A stretch of 64,000 nt of DNA from Pseudohalioglobus lutimaris. GTDB lineage: Bacteria > Pseudomonadota > Gammaproteobacteria > Pseudomonadales > Halieaceae. The notes under the pieces are model-generated. The model saw only the letters and a list, made by a program, of their open reading frames with translations. It was not told where the DNA came from and made no database searches. Each line of letters starts with the position of its first letter. Position 1 is the stretch's first letter. The translations under genes were made by a program, and so were the position numbers. This document shows, piece after piece, positions 51,690-61,564 of this stretch. The stretch is from assembly GCF_002866825.1 (NCBI RefSeq), contig NZ_PKUS01000012.1, forward strand, positions 86,217-150,216. The letters are read 5' to 3'.

Positions 51690-53681
51690 TTACTCCTCGG
51701 CAGGGGTGAAGTTCAGTAGCTCAGCGCCACCGTCCACCAGATCACCGGGCTGGTAGTAGAAGGTTTGCACCACGCCAGCGCCGGGGGCGCGGATGGTGTG
51801 CTCCATTTTCATTGCCTCCATCACCAGCAGCGGCGTGTCGGCTTGAACCTCCGTCCCGGGTTCTACCAGCAGTGTCACGATGGTGCCGTTCATGGGTGCG
51901 GAAAGTCCGCCGCCGGCGCCATTGGCATCCGCCTCGCCGGTATCTGGCATGACCTCGCGAAAATGACAGGCGCCCTCTGGCATGTAGAGGGTATAGCCGT
52001 CATGCGTGCGCGCCAGGGTGCCGCGCTGGCGATGGCCATCGCGTTCCACGTGCAGGATGTCGCCGTCCAGGTGTCCGCTGAGACGGCTCTCCTCATCTGC
52101 CACCCGGACGATGTATGCCTCACTCTGTTGTTCTATCTCGACTCGATACTCCTGCTGGTGGCAGTGCAATGTCAGCCGGTGCAGGTGCGGCTCGTTCATT
52201 CGCCAACCGTTATTGCTCTGCCATGGCGAATAGGGGTCCTGCGGGCGCACTGGCGTATCAGCCTGCTTCTGCAGCAGCAGGGCCAGCGCCGCAAGCGGCA
52301 GCTCGCGCGCCAGGTCCTGGTGTCGCTCGTGAAATATCAGTTCACCGTGCCGTTCGATGAAACCGGTATCCAGCTCGGCCTCAACAAAAGGTCGTGAAGT
52401 AGCCAGGTTGTAGAGAAAGTCGAGGTTGGTCACTGTGCCGCTGATGCGGTACTCGGCGAGGGCAGTTCCCAGACGCTGCAGCGCACGTTCGCGGGATTCA
52501 TCCCAGACGATCAGTTTGGCAATCATCGGGTCGTAGTACACGCTGACTTCGTCGCCCTGTCGCACACCGGTGTCTACGCGCACGTGGGCGGACTCCTCCG
52601 GCGGCTGCAGGAAGTCCAGCGTGCCTGTGGCGGGCAGAAAATCGTTGTCCGGGTCCTCGGCGTAAACCCTTGCCTCGAAGGCGTGCCCGTTGATACGTAC
52701 TTGCTCCTGTAGCAGGGGAAGGGGTGCGCCGCTGGCTACCTGCAGTTGCCACTGCACCAGGTCCTGCCCCGTTATCATCTCCGTTACAGGGTGCTCAACC
52801 TGCAACCGGGTGTTCATTTCCATGAAGTAAAAACTGCCATCCTCATCGAGCAGGAACTCCACCGTGCCGGCGCCGCGATAGTCGATGGCGCGGGCGGCGG
52901 TAACGGCGGCCTCTCCCATTTCGCGGCGCAGCGCCTCGCTCATGCCGGGGGCGGGCGCTTCCTCGATAACTTTCTGGTGTCGCCGCTGTACCGAACAATC
53001 GCGTTCGGCGAGATAGACGCCATTGCCGTGATTGTCACAGAACACCTGCAGTTCCACGTGCCGCGGTCGGGTCAGGTATTTCTCTACCAGCATGGTGTCA
53101 TCGCCAAAGCCTGACATGGCCTCCCGGCGGGCTGCGGCGAGCGCCTGCTCAAACTCTTGCGCAGACCAGACCTGGCGCATGCCTTTACCGCCGCCGCCGG
53201 CGGTGGCCTTGAGCAGCACCGGGTAGCCCATTGCATCCGCTGCCTGCTGGAGCACAGCGGGATCCTGGTCATCACCATGGTAGCCCGGCACCAGGGGGAC
53301 GCCAGCCTCGCCCATGATTCGCTTGGCAGCAGACTTGGAGCCCATGGCCTCAATGGCTGCAGCGGGAGGGCCGATGAATACAACTCCCTGCTCGGCGCAG
53401 GCGCGAGCGAAAGCCGCGTTCTCCGAAAGGAAGCCATAGCCCGGATGGATGGCGTCCGCATGGGTGGACAATGCTGCGGCCAGGATTCTGTCAGCGAGAA
53501 GATAAGACTCCCGTGCCGGCGCGGCGCCAATGTGTATTGCTTCGTCCGCCATGTGCACATGCAGGGCATCGCGGTCCGCATCCGAGTAGACCGCTACCGT
53601 GGCGATGCCCATCTGCCGGGCGGTTTTGATCACCCGACAGGCGATCTCACCGCGGTTTGCTATCAGGATTTTATTGAACAT
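51690..53681 (-). CDS. liuD: Methylcrotonyl-CoA carboxylase, biotin-containing alpha subunit
   Basis: A 663-residue protein with biotin carboxylase (1-445; MFNKILIANRGEIACRVI, ATP loop KATAGGGGKGM, EMNTRLQVEH) and C-terminal biotinyl domain (about 590-655) with the biotinylation site VMEAMKMEHT. It carboxylates biotin with bicarbonate and ATP for 3-methylcrotonyl-CoA carboxylation. It needs BirA, which is encoded at 57921. Between liuC and liuE in the operon. Confidence 0.96.
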   Translation of the reverse strand: MFNKILIANRGEIACRVIKTARQMGIATVAVYSDADRDALHVHMADEAIHIGAAPARESYLLADRILAAALSTHADAIHPGYGFLSENAAFARACAEQGVVFIGPPAAAIEAMGSKSAAKRIMGEAGVPLVPGYHGDDQDPAVLQQAADAMGYPVLLKATAGGGGKGMRQVWSAQEFEQALAAARREAMSGFGDDTMLVEKYLTRPRHVELQVFCDNHGNGVYLAERDCSVQRRHQKVIEEAPAPGMSEALRREMGEAAVTAARAIDYRGAGTVEFLLDEDGSFYFMEMNTRLQVEHPVTEMITGQDLVQWQLQVASGAPLPLLQEQVRINGHAFEARVYAEDPDNDFLPATGTLDFLQPPEESAHVRVDTGVRQGDEVSVYYDPMIAKLIVWDESRERALQRLGTALAEYRISGTVTNLDFLYNLATSRPFVEAELDTGFIERHGELIFHERHQDLARELPLAALALLLQKQADTPVRPQDPYSPWQSNNGWRMNEPHLHRLTLHCHQQEYRVEIEQQSEAYIVRVADEESRLSGHLDGDILHVERDGHRQRGTLARTHDGYTLYMPEGACHFREVMPDTGEADANGAGGGLSAPMNGTIVTLLVEPGTEVQADTPLLVMEAMKMEHTIRAPGAGVVQTFYYQPGDLVDGGAELLNFTPAEE

Positions 53682-53699
53682 AGCTGGGTATCCGTCACA

Positions 53700-54494
53700 T
53701 TACTGTTCGCTTGACCAGGCCGGCTGGCGTTTGTTCAGAAACGCCCCTAGCCCTTCCTGACCCTCTGGCGATACCCTGATGTGCGCAATGCGCTCACAGG
53801 TACTCTCAACCAGAGCGTCGGTAATTTCGCGCCCGGCGATATCTGCCACCAGGTGCTTGGCGTCCCTTACCGCCTGCGGCCCGTTGCCGAGTATGCTGCG
53901 GATCAGCGCTTCTACTGCGCCATCAAGCTCAGCCTCGGCGACGACCTCGCTGACCAGGCCCAGGGCAAGGGCACGCGCCGCGTCAAAACGCTCCGCCGTG
54001 GTAAAGTAGCGTCGGCAGGCTCTTTCGCCCATTGCGCGCACTACAAAGGGACTGATGGTCGCTGGCACCAGGCCGATTTTTACCTCAGACAGGCAGAAAC
54101 TGGCACGCTCGGTGGCCACCGCCATATCGCAGCAGCTCACCAGACCAACCCCGCCGCCGAAAGCAGCACCCTGCACGCGGGCGATCGTTGGCTGCGGTAA
54201 CTCGTGCAGCGACCTGAGCATGCCGGCAAGCAGTCGCGCATCAGCCAGGTTATGGTTGTAGTCATACTCCGCCATGCGTTGCATCCAGCCCAGGTCTGCC
54301 CCCGCACTGAAGTTCCGTCCCGTTGATGCCAGTACCACCACCCGCACCGTGTCGTCGCCCGCGAGGTCGTCAAAAATTGCGCGCAATGCGGCGATCATCG
54401 CGTCGTCGAAGGCGTTGTGCTTGTCCTCCCGGTTGAGGGTGACGGTGGCCACGCCTCTCGGGTCGATATCTGTTGTAACTGCGTCCTGGCTCAT
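53700..54494 (-). CDS. liuC: Methylglutaconyl-CoA hydratase
   Basis: A 264-residue enoyl-CoA hydratase/isomerase-family enzyme (crotonase fold): RPGVATVTLNRxxKHNAFD-like start, oxyanion segments GRNFSAGADLGWM and GAAFGGGVGLVSCCD, and LGLVSEV. It hydrates 3-methylglutaconyl-CoA to HMG-CoA. ATG 54494 (MSQDAVTTD) is chosen. The 64 nt towards liuB contain two small hairpins (about 54523-54540 and 54543-54558), possible mRNA processing or stability signals. Confidence 0.93.
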   Translation of the reverse strand: MSQDAVTTDIDPRGVATVTLNREDKHNAFDDAMIAALRAIFDDLAGDDTVRVVVLASTGRNFSAGADLGWMQRMAEYDYNHNLADARLLAGMLRSLHELPQPTIARVQGAAFGGGVGLVSCCDMAVATERASFCLSEVKIGLVPATISPFVVRAMGERACRRYFTTAERFDAARALALGLVSEVVAEAELDGAVEALIRSILGNGPQAVRDAKHLVADIAGREITDALVESTCERIAHIRVSPEGQEGLGAFLNKRQPAWSSEQ

Positions 54495-54558
54495 TTTTCT
54501 GTCCTGGTCAATCTGTTGGTTCAGGGTGCCCGCACCCTGACCCGGGTGCAGCAGCACC

Positions 54559-56166
54559 CTACATGCGGAAAACCCCGAATTGCGTTTCCTCTATCGGCGC
54601 ATTGAGCGCGGCCGAAATCGACAGTCCCAGCACCATCCGTGTGTCTGCGGGATCAATCACACCGTCGTCCCAGAGTCGCGCCGAGGCGTAATAGGGGTGT
54701 CCCTGTTTTTCGTATAGTTCGAGGGTCGGCTTCTTGAACTCAGCCTCTTCCTCAGCCGTCATCGCCTTGCCGTCGCGGGCAAGCTGATCCTGCTTTACGG
54801 TGGCCAGCACGCCGGCGGCCTGCTCGCCGCCCATCACCGAGATGCGTGCATTGGGCCACATGTACATAAAGCGTGGTTCGTAGGCCCTGCCGCACATGGC
54901 ATAGTTACCGGCGCCGAAGGAGCCGCCAATGATGACAGTGAACTTGGGCACGTTGGCACAGGCCACCGCGTGCACCATCTTTGCGCCATGCCGGGCGATA
55001 CCGCCGTGTTCGTACTGTTTGCCAACCATGAAGCCGGTAATATTCTGCAGGAAGACCAGGGGGATCTTGCGCTGTGCACAGAGCTCTACAAAGTGCGCAC
55101 CTTTTACTGCTGACTCGGCGAATAGAATGCCGTTATTGGCAATGATGCCCACCGGGTAGCCGTGGATGCGGGCGAATCCACAGACCAGGGTTTCGCCATA
55201 AAGTGCCTTGAACTCGTCAAACTCGGAACCATCGACGATGCGGGCAATGACCTCGCGTACATCGTAGGGCTGTTTGGTATCGGCCGGAATGACGCCATAG
55301 ATGTCCTTCTCGGCATAGACCGGGTCGACACTCTCGTGGATATCCATGTTCACCGGCTTGACCCGGTTCAGGCGGGCTACCGAGCGGCGCATCAGTTCCA
55401 GCGCGTGATGATCGTTGTTCGCGTAATGGTCGGTAACGCCGGAGGTGCGACAGTGCACGTCTGCGCCACCCAGTTCCTCTGCGGTGACCACTTCACCCGT
55501 GGCCGCTTTCACCAGGGGCGGGCCGCCCAGAAAGATGGTGCCCTGTTTTTTGACGATAATCGACTCATCGGCCATCGCGGGTAGATAAGCGCCGCCGGCG
55601 GTGCAGGAACCGAGCACCGCGGCGATCTGCGGAATACCGCGGGCGGACATGCGTGCCTGGTTGTAAAAGGCATGACCGAAGTGGTCCTTGTCGGGAAACA
55701 CCTGATCCTGCAGCGGCAGGAAGGCACCGCCCGAGTCTACAAGATAGAGGCAGGGCAAATTGTTTTCGGCGGCGATGGTCTGGGCCCGGCCCTGTTTTTT
55801 CACGGTCAGCGGGTAGTAGGTTCCGCCTTTGACCGTGGCGTCGTTAACAAAAATCATGCACTCATGGCCAGCCACGCGGCCTATGCCGGTGATGATGCCG
55901 GCAGCGGGTACCGGGTCTTCGTAGACTTCATGGGCTGCCAGCTGTGACAACTCCAGAAATGGAGAGCCCGGGTCGAGCAGCGCATTCAGGCGGTCCCTGG
56001 GCAGTAGTTTGCCTCGCGAGATGTGGCGGTCCTGGGCGCGTGGCCCGCCACCCTCGCGAACCTGTTTCACCACCGCATGCAGGTCGTCGACCTGCGCCTG
56101 CATGGCATCGCGGTTGGCGGCGAAGCTCGCGTCACGGGAATTGATGCGTGATTGCAGCACGGTCAT
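54559..56166 (-). CDS. liuB: Methylcrotonyl-CoA carboxylase, carboxyltransferase beta subunit
   Basis: A 535-residue carboxyltransferase made of two crotonase-fold domains. It transfers CO2 from biotin on LiuD to 3-methylcrotonyl-CoA. Typical segments: [54 protein letters not shown], and in the C-terminal domain [18 protein letters not shown]. Length matches family (~535). Lies in the operon between liuA and liuC. Confidence 0.97.
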   Translation of the reverse strand: MTVLQSRINSRDASFAANRDAMQAQVDDLHAVVKQVREGGGPRAQDRHISRGKLLPRDRLNALLDPGSPFLELSQLAAHEVYEDPVPAAGIITGIGRVAGHECMIFVNDATVKGGTYYPLTVKKQGRAQTIAAENNLPCLYLVDSGGAFLPLQDQVFPDKDHFGHAFYNQARMSARGIPQIAAVLGSCTAGGAYLPAMADESIIVKKQGTIFLGGPPLVKAATGEVVTAEELGGADVHCRTSGVTDHYANNDHHALELMRRSVARLNRVKPVNMDIHESVDPVYAEKDIYGVIPADTKQPYDVREVIARIVDGSEFDEFKALYGETLVCGFARIHGYPVGIIANNGILFAESAVKGAHFVELCAQRKIPLVFLQNITGFMVGKQYEHGGIARHGAKMVHAVACANVPKFTVIIGGSFGAGNYAMCGRAYEPRFMYMWPNARISVMGGEQAAGVLATVKQDQLARDGKAMTAEEEAEFKKPTLELYEKQGHPYYASARLWDDGVIDPADTRMVLGLSISAALNAPIEETQFGVFRM

Positions 56167-56181
56167 GTTGAGCTCCCTTAT

Positions 56182-57351
56182 TTATCTGGTGGCGTTAAAC
56201 AGTTCACGGCCGATCAGCATACGGCGGATCTCAGAGGTGCCCGCGCCGATCTCATACAGCTTGGCGTCGCGCAGCAATCGGCCCGCGGGCAATTCGTTGG
56301 TATAACCGATTCCGCCCAGCGCCTGTATTGCCTGCAGCGCCATCTGCGTGGCTTTTTCTGCGGTGTAGAGGATGACTGCAGCGCAGTCCTGGCGAGTTTC
56401 CTCGCCCCGGTCGCAGGCCGCGGCCACCGCGTAAAGATAGGAGCGGCAGGCGTTCATATCGGCGTACATGTCTGCCAGTTTGCCTTGCATCAGCTGGAAT
56501 TCGCCGATGCTCTGGCCGAACTGCTTGCGGTCGTGCAGGTAGGGAATCACCAGGTCCAGGCAGGCCTGCATGATGCCCACAGGCCCCCCGGACAGCACAG
56601 TGCGCTCGTAGTCCAGTCCGGACATGAGAATCTTTACGCCGTCTCCTTCGTTGCGCAGTATGTTTTCGACAGGCACCTCGCAGTCTTCAAACACCAGCTC
56701 ACAGGTGTTGGAGCCGCGGCAGCCGAGCTTGTCCAGCTTTGGCGAGCGGGAGAACCCGGCAAAGTCACGCTCCACGATAAACGCGGTAATGCCGCGGGAG
56801 CCGGCATTGGGGTCGGTCTTTGCGTAGATGATGTAGGTATGGGCGTCGGGGCCGTTGGTAATCCACATCTTGCTGCCGTTGAGCACGTAGTGATCACCCT
56901 TGCGGCGAGCGCTTAGTTTCATGCTCACCACATCCGAGCCTGCGTTGGGCTCAGACATGGCCAGCGCGCCAACATGCTCGCCGCTGCACAGTTTGGGCAG
57001 ATACTTATGCTTCTGCTCCTCGGTGCCATGTTTGCGCAACTGATTCAGGCACAGGTTAGACATGGCGCCATAGGACAAGCCCACTGAAGCCGAGGCCCGG
57101 CTGATTTCTTCCATGGCAACGGAGTGTGCCAGGTACCCCATGTTACTTCCGCCATACTCCTCTTCCACGGTAATGCCCAGCAGCCCCATGTCGCCGAACT
57201 TGCGCCACATGTCGTGGGGGAAATCGTTGTCGCGGTCAATGTCGGCCGCGCGCGGCGCCAGTTCCTTCTGGCACAGGCCGTACACTGCGTCACGCAGCAT
57301 GTCGATCTCTTCACCGAGGCCGAAGTTGAGTGTGGGGTATCCGCTGTTCAT
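56182..57351 (-). CDS. liuA: Isovaleryl-CoA dehydrogenase
   Basis: A 389-residue acyl-CoA dehydrogenase that oxidises isovaleryl-CoA, passing electrons to ETF. ATG 57351 ([19 protein letters not shown]) is the usual start; the longer frame overlaps liuR. Motifs: [42 protein letters not shown], and [14 protein letters not shown] with the [20 protein letters not shown] end. First structural gene of the operon, 25 nt after liuR. Confidence 0.97.
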   Translation of the reverse strand: MNSGYPTLNFGLGEEIDMLRDAVYGLCQKELAPRAADIDRDNDFPHDMWRKFGDMGLLGITVEEEYGGSNMGYLAHSVAMEEISRASASVGLSYGAMSNLCLNQLRKHGTEEQKHKYLPKLCSGEHVGALAMSEPNAGSDVVSMKLSARRKGDHYVLNGSKMWITNGPDAHTYIIYAKTDPNAGSRGITAFIVERDFAGFSRSPKLDKLGCRGSNTCELVFEDCEVPVENILRNEGDGVKILMSGLDYERTVLSGGPVGIMQACLDLVIPYLHDRKQFGQSIGEFQLMQGKLADMYADMNACRSYLYAVAAACDRGEETRQDCAAVILYTAEKATQMALQAIQALGGIGYTNELPAGRLLRDAKLYEIGAGTSEIRRMLIGRELFNATR

Positions 57352-57376
57352 GGTGATGTCCTGGGGGTTCTCTGGG

Positions 57377-57793
57377 TTATTGGGTGTCCCCGGCATCGGC
57401 CAGGGCCTGTTCACAAAGGGCCTGGACCTCGTCCAGTCCAGCGAGCATGTCATCGATGTCGCGCCGTTGTTGCAGGAAGCGTGCGCGCCTGTCCCGGACC
57501 GTGTCTATAAGGGAGCGCAACTGCTCGCTGTTATTATGTGCTGGGTCGTACATATCGATTACTTCGACGCATTCATCCAGCGTCATGCCAATGCGCTTGC
57601 CGCGAAGAATGAGCTTGATGCGCACGCGGTCGGCCGGAGTGTAAAGTCGCTTCTGGCCCTGCCGCAGTGGTGCAATCAAGCCCTTTTCCTCGTAGAAGCG
57701 GATCGTTCGCGTCGTTACCTCGAACTCTTTCGCCAGCTCTGAAATAGTATAGGTGGTATCGGGTGAGTGGCTTGGTCGATTGCGGTCGGGCAT
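57377..57793 (-). CDS. liuR: MerR-family regulator LiuR of branched-chain amino acid degradation
   Basis: A 138-residue MerR-type protein: winged HTH (about 14-82; [27 protein letters not shown]) and a C-terminal dimerisation helix. It lacks the metal-binding cysteines seen in metal-sensing MerR proteins. In gammaproteobacteria LiuR represses leucine/isovalerate degradation genes and responds to pathway intermediates. It heads the liu operon; a perfect palindromic site overlaps its own promoter (57813-57830), so autoregulation is expected. Confidence 0.94.
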   Translation of the reverse strand: MPDRNRPSHSPDTTYTISELAKEFEVTTRTIRFYEEKGLIAPLRQGQKRLYTPADRVRIKLILRGKRIGMTLDECVEVIDMYDPAHNNSEQLRSLIDTVRDRRARFLQQRRDIDDMLAGLDEVQALCEQALADAGDTQ

Positions 57794-57800
57794 GAAAGTA

Positions 57801-57829
57801 AATATAGCCCAAGTTTACGTTAACGTAAA
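57801..57829 (-). promoter_or_regulatory. liu operon promoter
   Basis: Minus-strand TTTACG (57829-57824) and TATATT (57806-57801) with a 17-bp spacer. The -35 lies inside the LiuR palindrome, so bound regulator would block or reshape the promoter. Start of transcription near 57794 is only just before the liuR ATG, giving a short leader. Confidence 0.5.
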
Positions 57830-57830
57830 C
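57813..57830. promoter_or_regulatory. LiuR operator (perfect 18-bp palindrome)
   Basis: GTTTACGTTAACGTAAAC is a perfect palindrome in the liuR-birA gap. It resembles the TTTACGT/ACGTAAA-type LiuR motif described for gammaproteobacteria, lies 20 nt upstream of liuR and overlaps its -35 box. Confidence 0.8.
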
Positions 57831-57880
57831 GGTAATATTGATTTGCTGTGATTGCCCTGACTGCCTGTCGCGTGCAAGCC

Positions 57881-57889
57881 TGTTATTAT
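57881..57889 (+). promoter_or_regulatory. Extended -10 promoter candidate for birA
   Basis: TG-T-TATTAT (57881-57889) lies 32 nt before the birA ATG. The -35 region is poor, as often for extended -10 promoters. Confidence 0.35.
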
Positions 57890-57920
57890 CGCCTTCCTTG
57901 TTTCAGGCCCTTAGCTGCTC

Positions 57921-58901
57921 ATGCCCAATACGATACTCCTGCCGTTGCTGGCCAGCGGTGACTTTGTTTCCGGCCAGGACCTCGCCGATGCGCTGGGTGT
58001 CAGCCGCACGGCGGTATGGAAGCAATTGAAAAAGCTGACTGAGTTGGGTTTGCAGATCGAGTCGGTGAAAGGTAAAGGCTATAGGATCCCTGGAGGTATT
58101 GACCTGCTTGCAGAGGCGGCGGTGCGCGATTCCATGAGTCAGGCTTCCCTTGGCCTGCTGCGCCACCTCGATTTGCAGGACCGCATTGGCTCGACCAATG
58201 CCCGGGCCATGGAACAGATCGGACAGGGTGATGCCACCGGCTACGTGTGCACCGCCGAGCAGCAGAGCGCGGGCCGCGGCAGGCGCGGCCGCGAATGGGT
58301 GAGCCCCTATGCTCGCAATCGTTATGTTTCCGCGGTTTGGGAGTACAGCGGCGGCGCGGCCGTGCGGGAGGGGATGAGCCTGGCGGTGGGGGTGATAGTA
58401 GCCCGCGCACTGGGCCGCTGTGGCGTGCCGCCAGTCCAGCTGAAGTGGCCTAACGACGTGTTGGCCGATGGTGCAAAGTTGGGCGGCATTCTTTTGGAAA
58501 TGACAGGTGATGCGACGGGCGTGTGCCAGGTGGTGGTGGGCATTGGGCTCAACGTCGACATGCCGCGGGAGTGCGGCGCGGACATAGACCAGTCCTGGAC
58601 CGATGTGGCGCGGTGTTGCAACGGCGTGCGCCCCTCCCGCTCGGCGCTATTGGGTGCCCTGCTGGATGAGCTGTTGCCATTGCTGGCAAGCTTTGAGCGC
58701 ACTGGATTTGCGCCGTGGCAGGAAGAGTGGCAGTCACTGGACGCGTTCGCCGGTCAGACTGTGGTGTTGCACAGCGGCGATCAACAGATGGCGGGCATCG
58801 CTCGCGGTGTGGATGGGCGCGGCGCCCTGCAGCTGGAAACTGCTGCCGGAGGTGTGCAGTCAGTGTTTGGGGGAGAAATTTCGATGCGGGCATTCTCGTG
58901 A
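57921..58901 (+). CDS. birA: Bifunctional biotin--protein ligase / biotin operon repressor BirA
   Basis: A 326-residue protein: N-terminal winged HTH (1-60; SGQDLADALGVSRTAVWKQLKKL), central ligase with the biotin-adenylate loop GRGRRGREWVSP (about 115-126) and LKWPNDVLADGAKLGGIL, then a small SH3-like C-terminal domain. It biotinylates the carboxylase subunits, such as LiuD next door, and can repress biotin synthesis genes. Its TGA overlaps the coaX GTG (GTGA). Confidence 0.96.
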   Translation: MPNTILLPLLASGDFVSGQDLADALGVSRTAVWKQLKKLTELGLQIESVKGKGYRIPGGIDLLAEAAVRDSMSQASLGLLRHLDLQDRIGSTNARAMEQIGQGDATGYVCTAEQQSAGRGRRGREWVSPYARNRYVSAVWEYSGGAAVREGMSLAVGVIVARALGRCGVPPVQLKWPNDVLADGAKLGGILLEMTGDATGVCQVVVGIGLNVDMPRECGADIDQSWTDVARCCNGVRPSRSALLGALLDELLPLLASFERTGFAPWQEEWQSLDAFAGQTVVLHSGDQQMAGIARGVDGRGALQLETAAGGVQSVFGGEISMRAFS

Positions 58902-59647
58902 ATTGTTGCCTGCAGTTGGATGTGGGCAACAGCAGCGCCAAGTGGCGTATGCGGCTTGGTGAGGGCATTGTCGCCCGTGGCATGTTCCGGCACGGTGACA
59001 GCGTCGCCCGCGACACCCTGATTTCCACCCCTGGGGAGCCCGGGCAGATCTGGATATCCAGTGTCGCCAGGCCTGAGGTTGAAGCCGAGCTTGCGGACAG
59101 GCTAAGGCAGCGCTGGAATGTGGAGCCCTGGTTCGCCAGAACACCAGCGCGGTGCGGCGATCTGGTCAACAGTTATGCGGAGCCTGAACGCATGGGGGTG
59201 GATCGTTGGTTGGCGATGCTGGGCGCACGCAATCACTGCGCGAGCAGGCTTTGTCTGGTGGACGCCGGTTCAGCGCTCACCGTTGATCTCGTTGCTGCCG
59301 CTGGTCATCACGAGGGGGGTTATATTATTCCCGGGCCCGCGCTGATGGAGCGGGCCCTGCTGCTGGATACCGACCGCGTGCGTTTCGAGGAAAGCGTGGA
59401 CTACAATCTGCGTCCCGGAGCATCGACGGCAGAGGCAGTGCGTCACGGAATCGCCCTGGCCCAGGCGGGCGCGGTGGCGTTGGCCCTGAAGCAGGCCGGT
59501 TCCCCGACGCCCACGCTGTTTTTTTGCGGTGGAGCGGGTGAGACCCTGATGCAACTGCTGGGGCAGGGTGGTAATTACCTGCCTGACCTGGTGTTTGAGG
59601 GGCTGGAAGTGATGGCCAGCGATTCAGGGTTCGTCCGGCTCGATTAG
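58898..59647 (+). CDS. coaX: Type III pantothenate kinase
   Basis: A 249-residue acetate-kinase/ASKHA-fold enzyme starting coenzyme A synthesis by phosphorylating pantothenate. Seen: LQLDVGNSSAKWR (phosphate 1 loop), MGVDRWLAMLGA, LVDAGSALTVDLV and GGYIIPGPALM. GTG 58898 overlaps the birA stop, which fixes the start; the longer frame has no sense. The 3' end overlaps the convergent acyltransferase gene by 24 nt. birA-coaX is a conserved pair. Confidence 0.96.
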   Translation: MNCCLQLDVGNSSAKWRMRLGEGIVARGMFRHGDSVARDTLISTPGEPGQIWISSVARPEVEAELADRLRQRWNVEPWFARTPARCGDLVNSYAEPERMGVDRWLAMLGARNHCASRLCLVDAGSALTVDLVAAAGHHEGGYIIPGPALMERALLLDTDRVRFEESVDYNLRPGASTAEAVRHGIALAQAGAVALALKQAGSPTPTLFFCGGAGETLMQLLGQGGNYLPDLVFEGLEVMASDSGFVRLD

Positions 59648-61552
59648 CACCATCCTCTCTCCGAGATAGCGGGACCCGGGCAGTGACAGATGCCCCGGGT
59701 CTCTGTAGAGCAATACCCCGTCCAGCAGTGCATGGCAGTGGCGTGCGTCGCACAAAGCACCGGCTGTATCCCAGAGCTTGACACCCTCATGGCGTGTGGC
59801 AATGCCGTACAGTATCTGGCGATACTCCCCGTTGATTCGATCGTAACGTTTTCTTGGGAGGCGACACTGCCTGGGTTCAAAGGGAGTCAGGCGTACAGGT
59901 CGGGTGTCGATGCAGGTACTGGGCTGAAAACCAAGGCCCGGCCAGTCGATCACCAGTACCACCGTTTTGCCCGCCGTCAGCAGTCGGCTTACGGTCTCTT
60001 CCAGCGCCGATGCAAACAGCGCGGCTTTATTCGCCTGCCCATTGCTGCCGGGTTTGCGCAACGTAAATCGCGGATTGTCCGGATTGATATACATGGGGCC
60101 CATGGAGGAGAGAAAGACTGTTTCGATAGACGCCTGGCCTAGCACCCAGTCGAGATGTGCTGCGGTGTCGGTGAGGCATGTGGAGTTGCGACCGGAGTCG
60201 CGAATCTCGATGCCATAGAGCGGTGGGCAGCCACCGCGACCGAGCCGGACCACACCGTGATGGGTGTCCTTGAAAGCACTGACCAGGGCAAAAAAAACAT
60301 TGGTGCTATGACTGTCGCCGAGCACGGCGACACTGGGTTGTTTGCCGTTACTCAGGCAGCGGGGGGGGAGTGCAAAAGCGGCTGAGCAGTCGTCGCGTTG
60401 ATGCAGGCCCAGTTCATTCCAGTAGAGCGCGCTAGCCGCTGCATTTACCTGGCTGGTTCGGCTGGGAAAGCCGTCCCGGACCATCACCAGCATCCCTGCT
60501 GCGCCGGTCAGCAATAACGCGGTGATGAGCAGTGCGGGTACCGTGCGCCCCGGGTGATAGCGTAAGGGGGTTTCCACCAGGCGAAAGCTCAGCCAGGCCA
60601 GTACTGCACTGACGGCGACCGCCGTGAAGCGAATCAGTGGCTGCGGCTCTGCCGGCTCCATGAGTCGAGCAAACGTGAGCAGCGGCCAGTGCCACAAGTA
60701 CAGTGGGAAGCTGATCTTGCCAATGAACACCAGCACGCGGCTGCCAAGTATACGGCTGACGCTATTGTCGGGGCCCGCGTAAATAGCCAGCGCTGCGCCC
60801 GCAGTGGGTAACAGGGCCCACCATCCCGGGAACTCTGAACGACTGCTGATCTGCCATGCCGCTGCAGCCAGCATCGCCAGCCCGCTTGCGACTAGCGTAG
60901 CGCCAGCCTTTCTAGGCGCGGTAGAGAAAGGTCGGCAAGCCAGCAGTGCTCCAGTCAGCAGTTCCCAGGCCCGGAAGTGGGGCAGGAAAAAGTGTGCGGC
61001 CGGGTCGGCGGTGACCAGCACGCTGGCTGCAAAGGAGGCAAGCAGCAGGGCGACGACAAGGTAGGCCAGATGGTCTTTTGCCCTGGTTAACAGCAATAGC
61101 AGCAAAGGCCAGGCGAGATAAAACTGTTCCTCCACGCCCAGCGACCAGAGGTGTAGCAAGGGTTTCAGTCGGGAGTCGGTATCAAAGTATCCTGCCTCGC
61201 TCCAGAAAAGAATGTTGGGGGCAAACACGGCCGCTGCCCCGGTCTGTTTGCCCAGCATTGCATACTCATAGGGCAGCAGTATCCACCACCCCGTCACGAG
61301 GCAGAACACCAGGACCAGCAATACCGCGGGGATGATGCGCTGGATGCGGCGGCGATAGAAGCCGATCAGCGAAAAGCGTTGTGCCTGCAGGCCTTGCAGA
61401 ATAATGCCGGTGATCAGGTACCCGGAGATGACGAAGAAAATATCTACACCGACGAAGCCGCCCGGAAGGAGGGTCGGGAAAGCGTGATAGATAACCACAG
61501 CAACGATGGAGAGCGCCCGGAGACCGTCTATGTCTGGCCGATAGTGCTGCAT
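59624..61552 (-). CDS. OafA/OatA-like O-acyltransferase with SGNH C-terminal domain
   Basis: A 642-residue protein: ten or eleven membrane helices of acyltransferase family 3 (1-360; RPDIDGLRALSIVAVVIYHAF, GGFVGVDIFFVISGYL), then a periplasmic SGNH-type domain (about 395-640) with the nucleophile in VLGDSHSTNVFF and the Asp/His pair in YRDPGHLS. Such proteins O-acetylate lipopolysaccharide, peptidoglycan or other surface sugars. It lies opposite to birA-coaX and 12 nt after the sulfotransferase gene, with which it may be co-transcribed for surface glycan decoration. Confidence 0.93.
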   Translation of the reverse strand: MQHYRPDIDGLRALSIVAVVIYHAFPTLLPGGFVGVDIFFVISGYLITGIILQGLQAQRFSLIGFYRRRIQRIIPAVLLVLVFCLVTGWWILLPYEYAMLGKQTGAAAVFAPNILFWSEAGYFDTDSRLKPLLHLWSLGVEEQFYLAWPLLLLLLTRAKDHLAYLVVALLLASFAASVLVTADPAAHFFLPHFRAWELLTGALLACRPFSTAPRKAGATLVASGLAMLAAAAWQISSRSEFPGWWALLPTAGAALAIYAGPDNSVSRILGSRVLVFIGKISFPLYLWHWPLLTFARLMEPAEPQPLIRFTAVAVSAVLAWLSFRLVETPLRYHPGRTVPALLITALLLTGAAGMLVMVRDGFPSRTSQVNAAASALYWNELGLHQRDDCSAAFALPPRCLSNGKQPSVAVLGDSHSTNVFFALVSAFKDTHHGVVRLGRGGCPPLYGIEIRDSGRNSTCLTDTAAHLDWVLGQASIETVFLSSMGPMYINPDNPRFTLRKPGSNGQANKAALFASALEETVSRLLTAGKTVVLVIDWPGLGFQPSTCIDTRPVRLTPFEPRQCRLPRKRYDRINGEYRQILYGIATRHEGVKLWDTAGALCDARHCHALLDGVLLYRDPGHLSLPGSRYLGERMVLIEPDEP

Positions 61553-61564
61553 CTGCGGGCGAGC

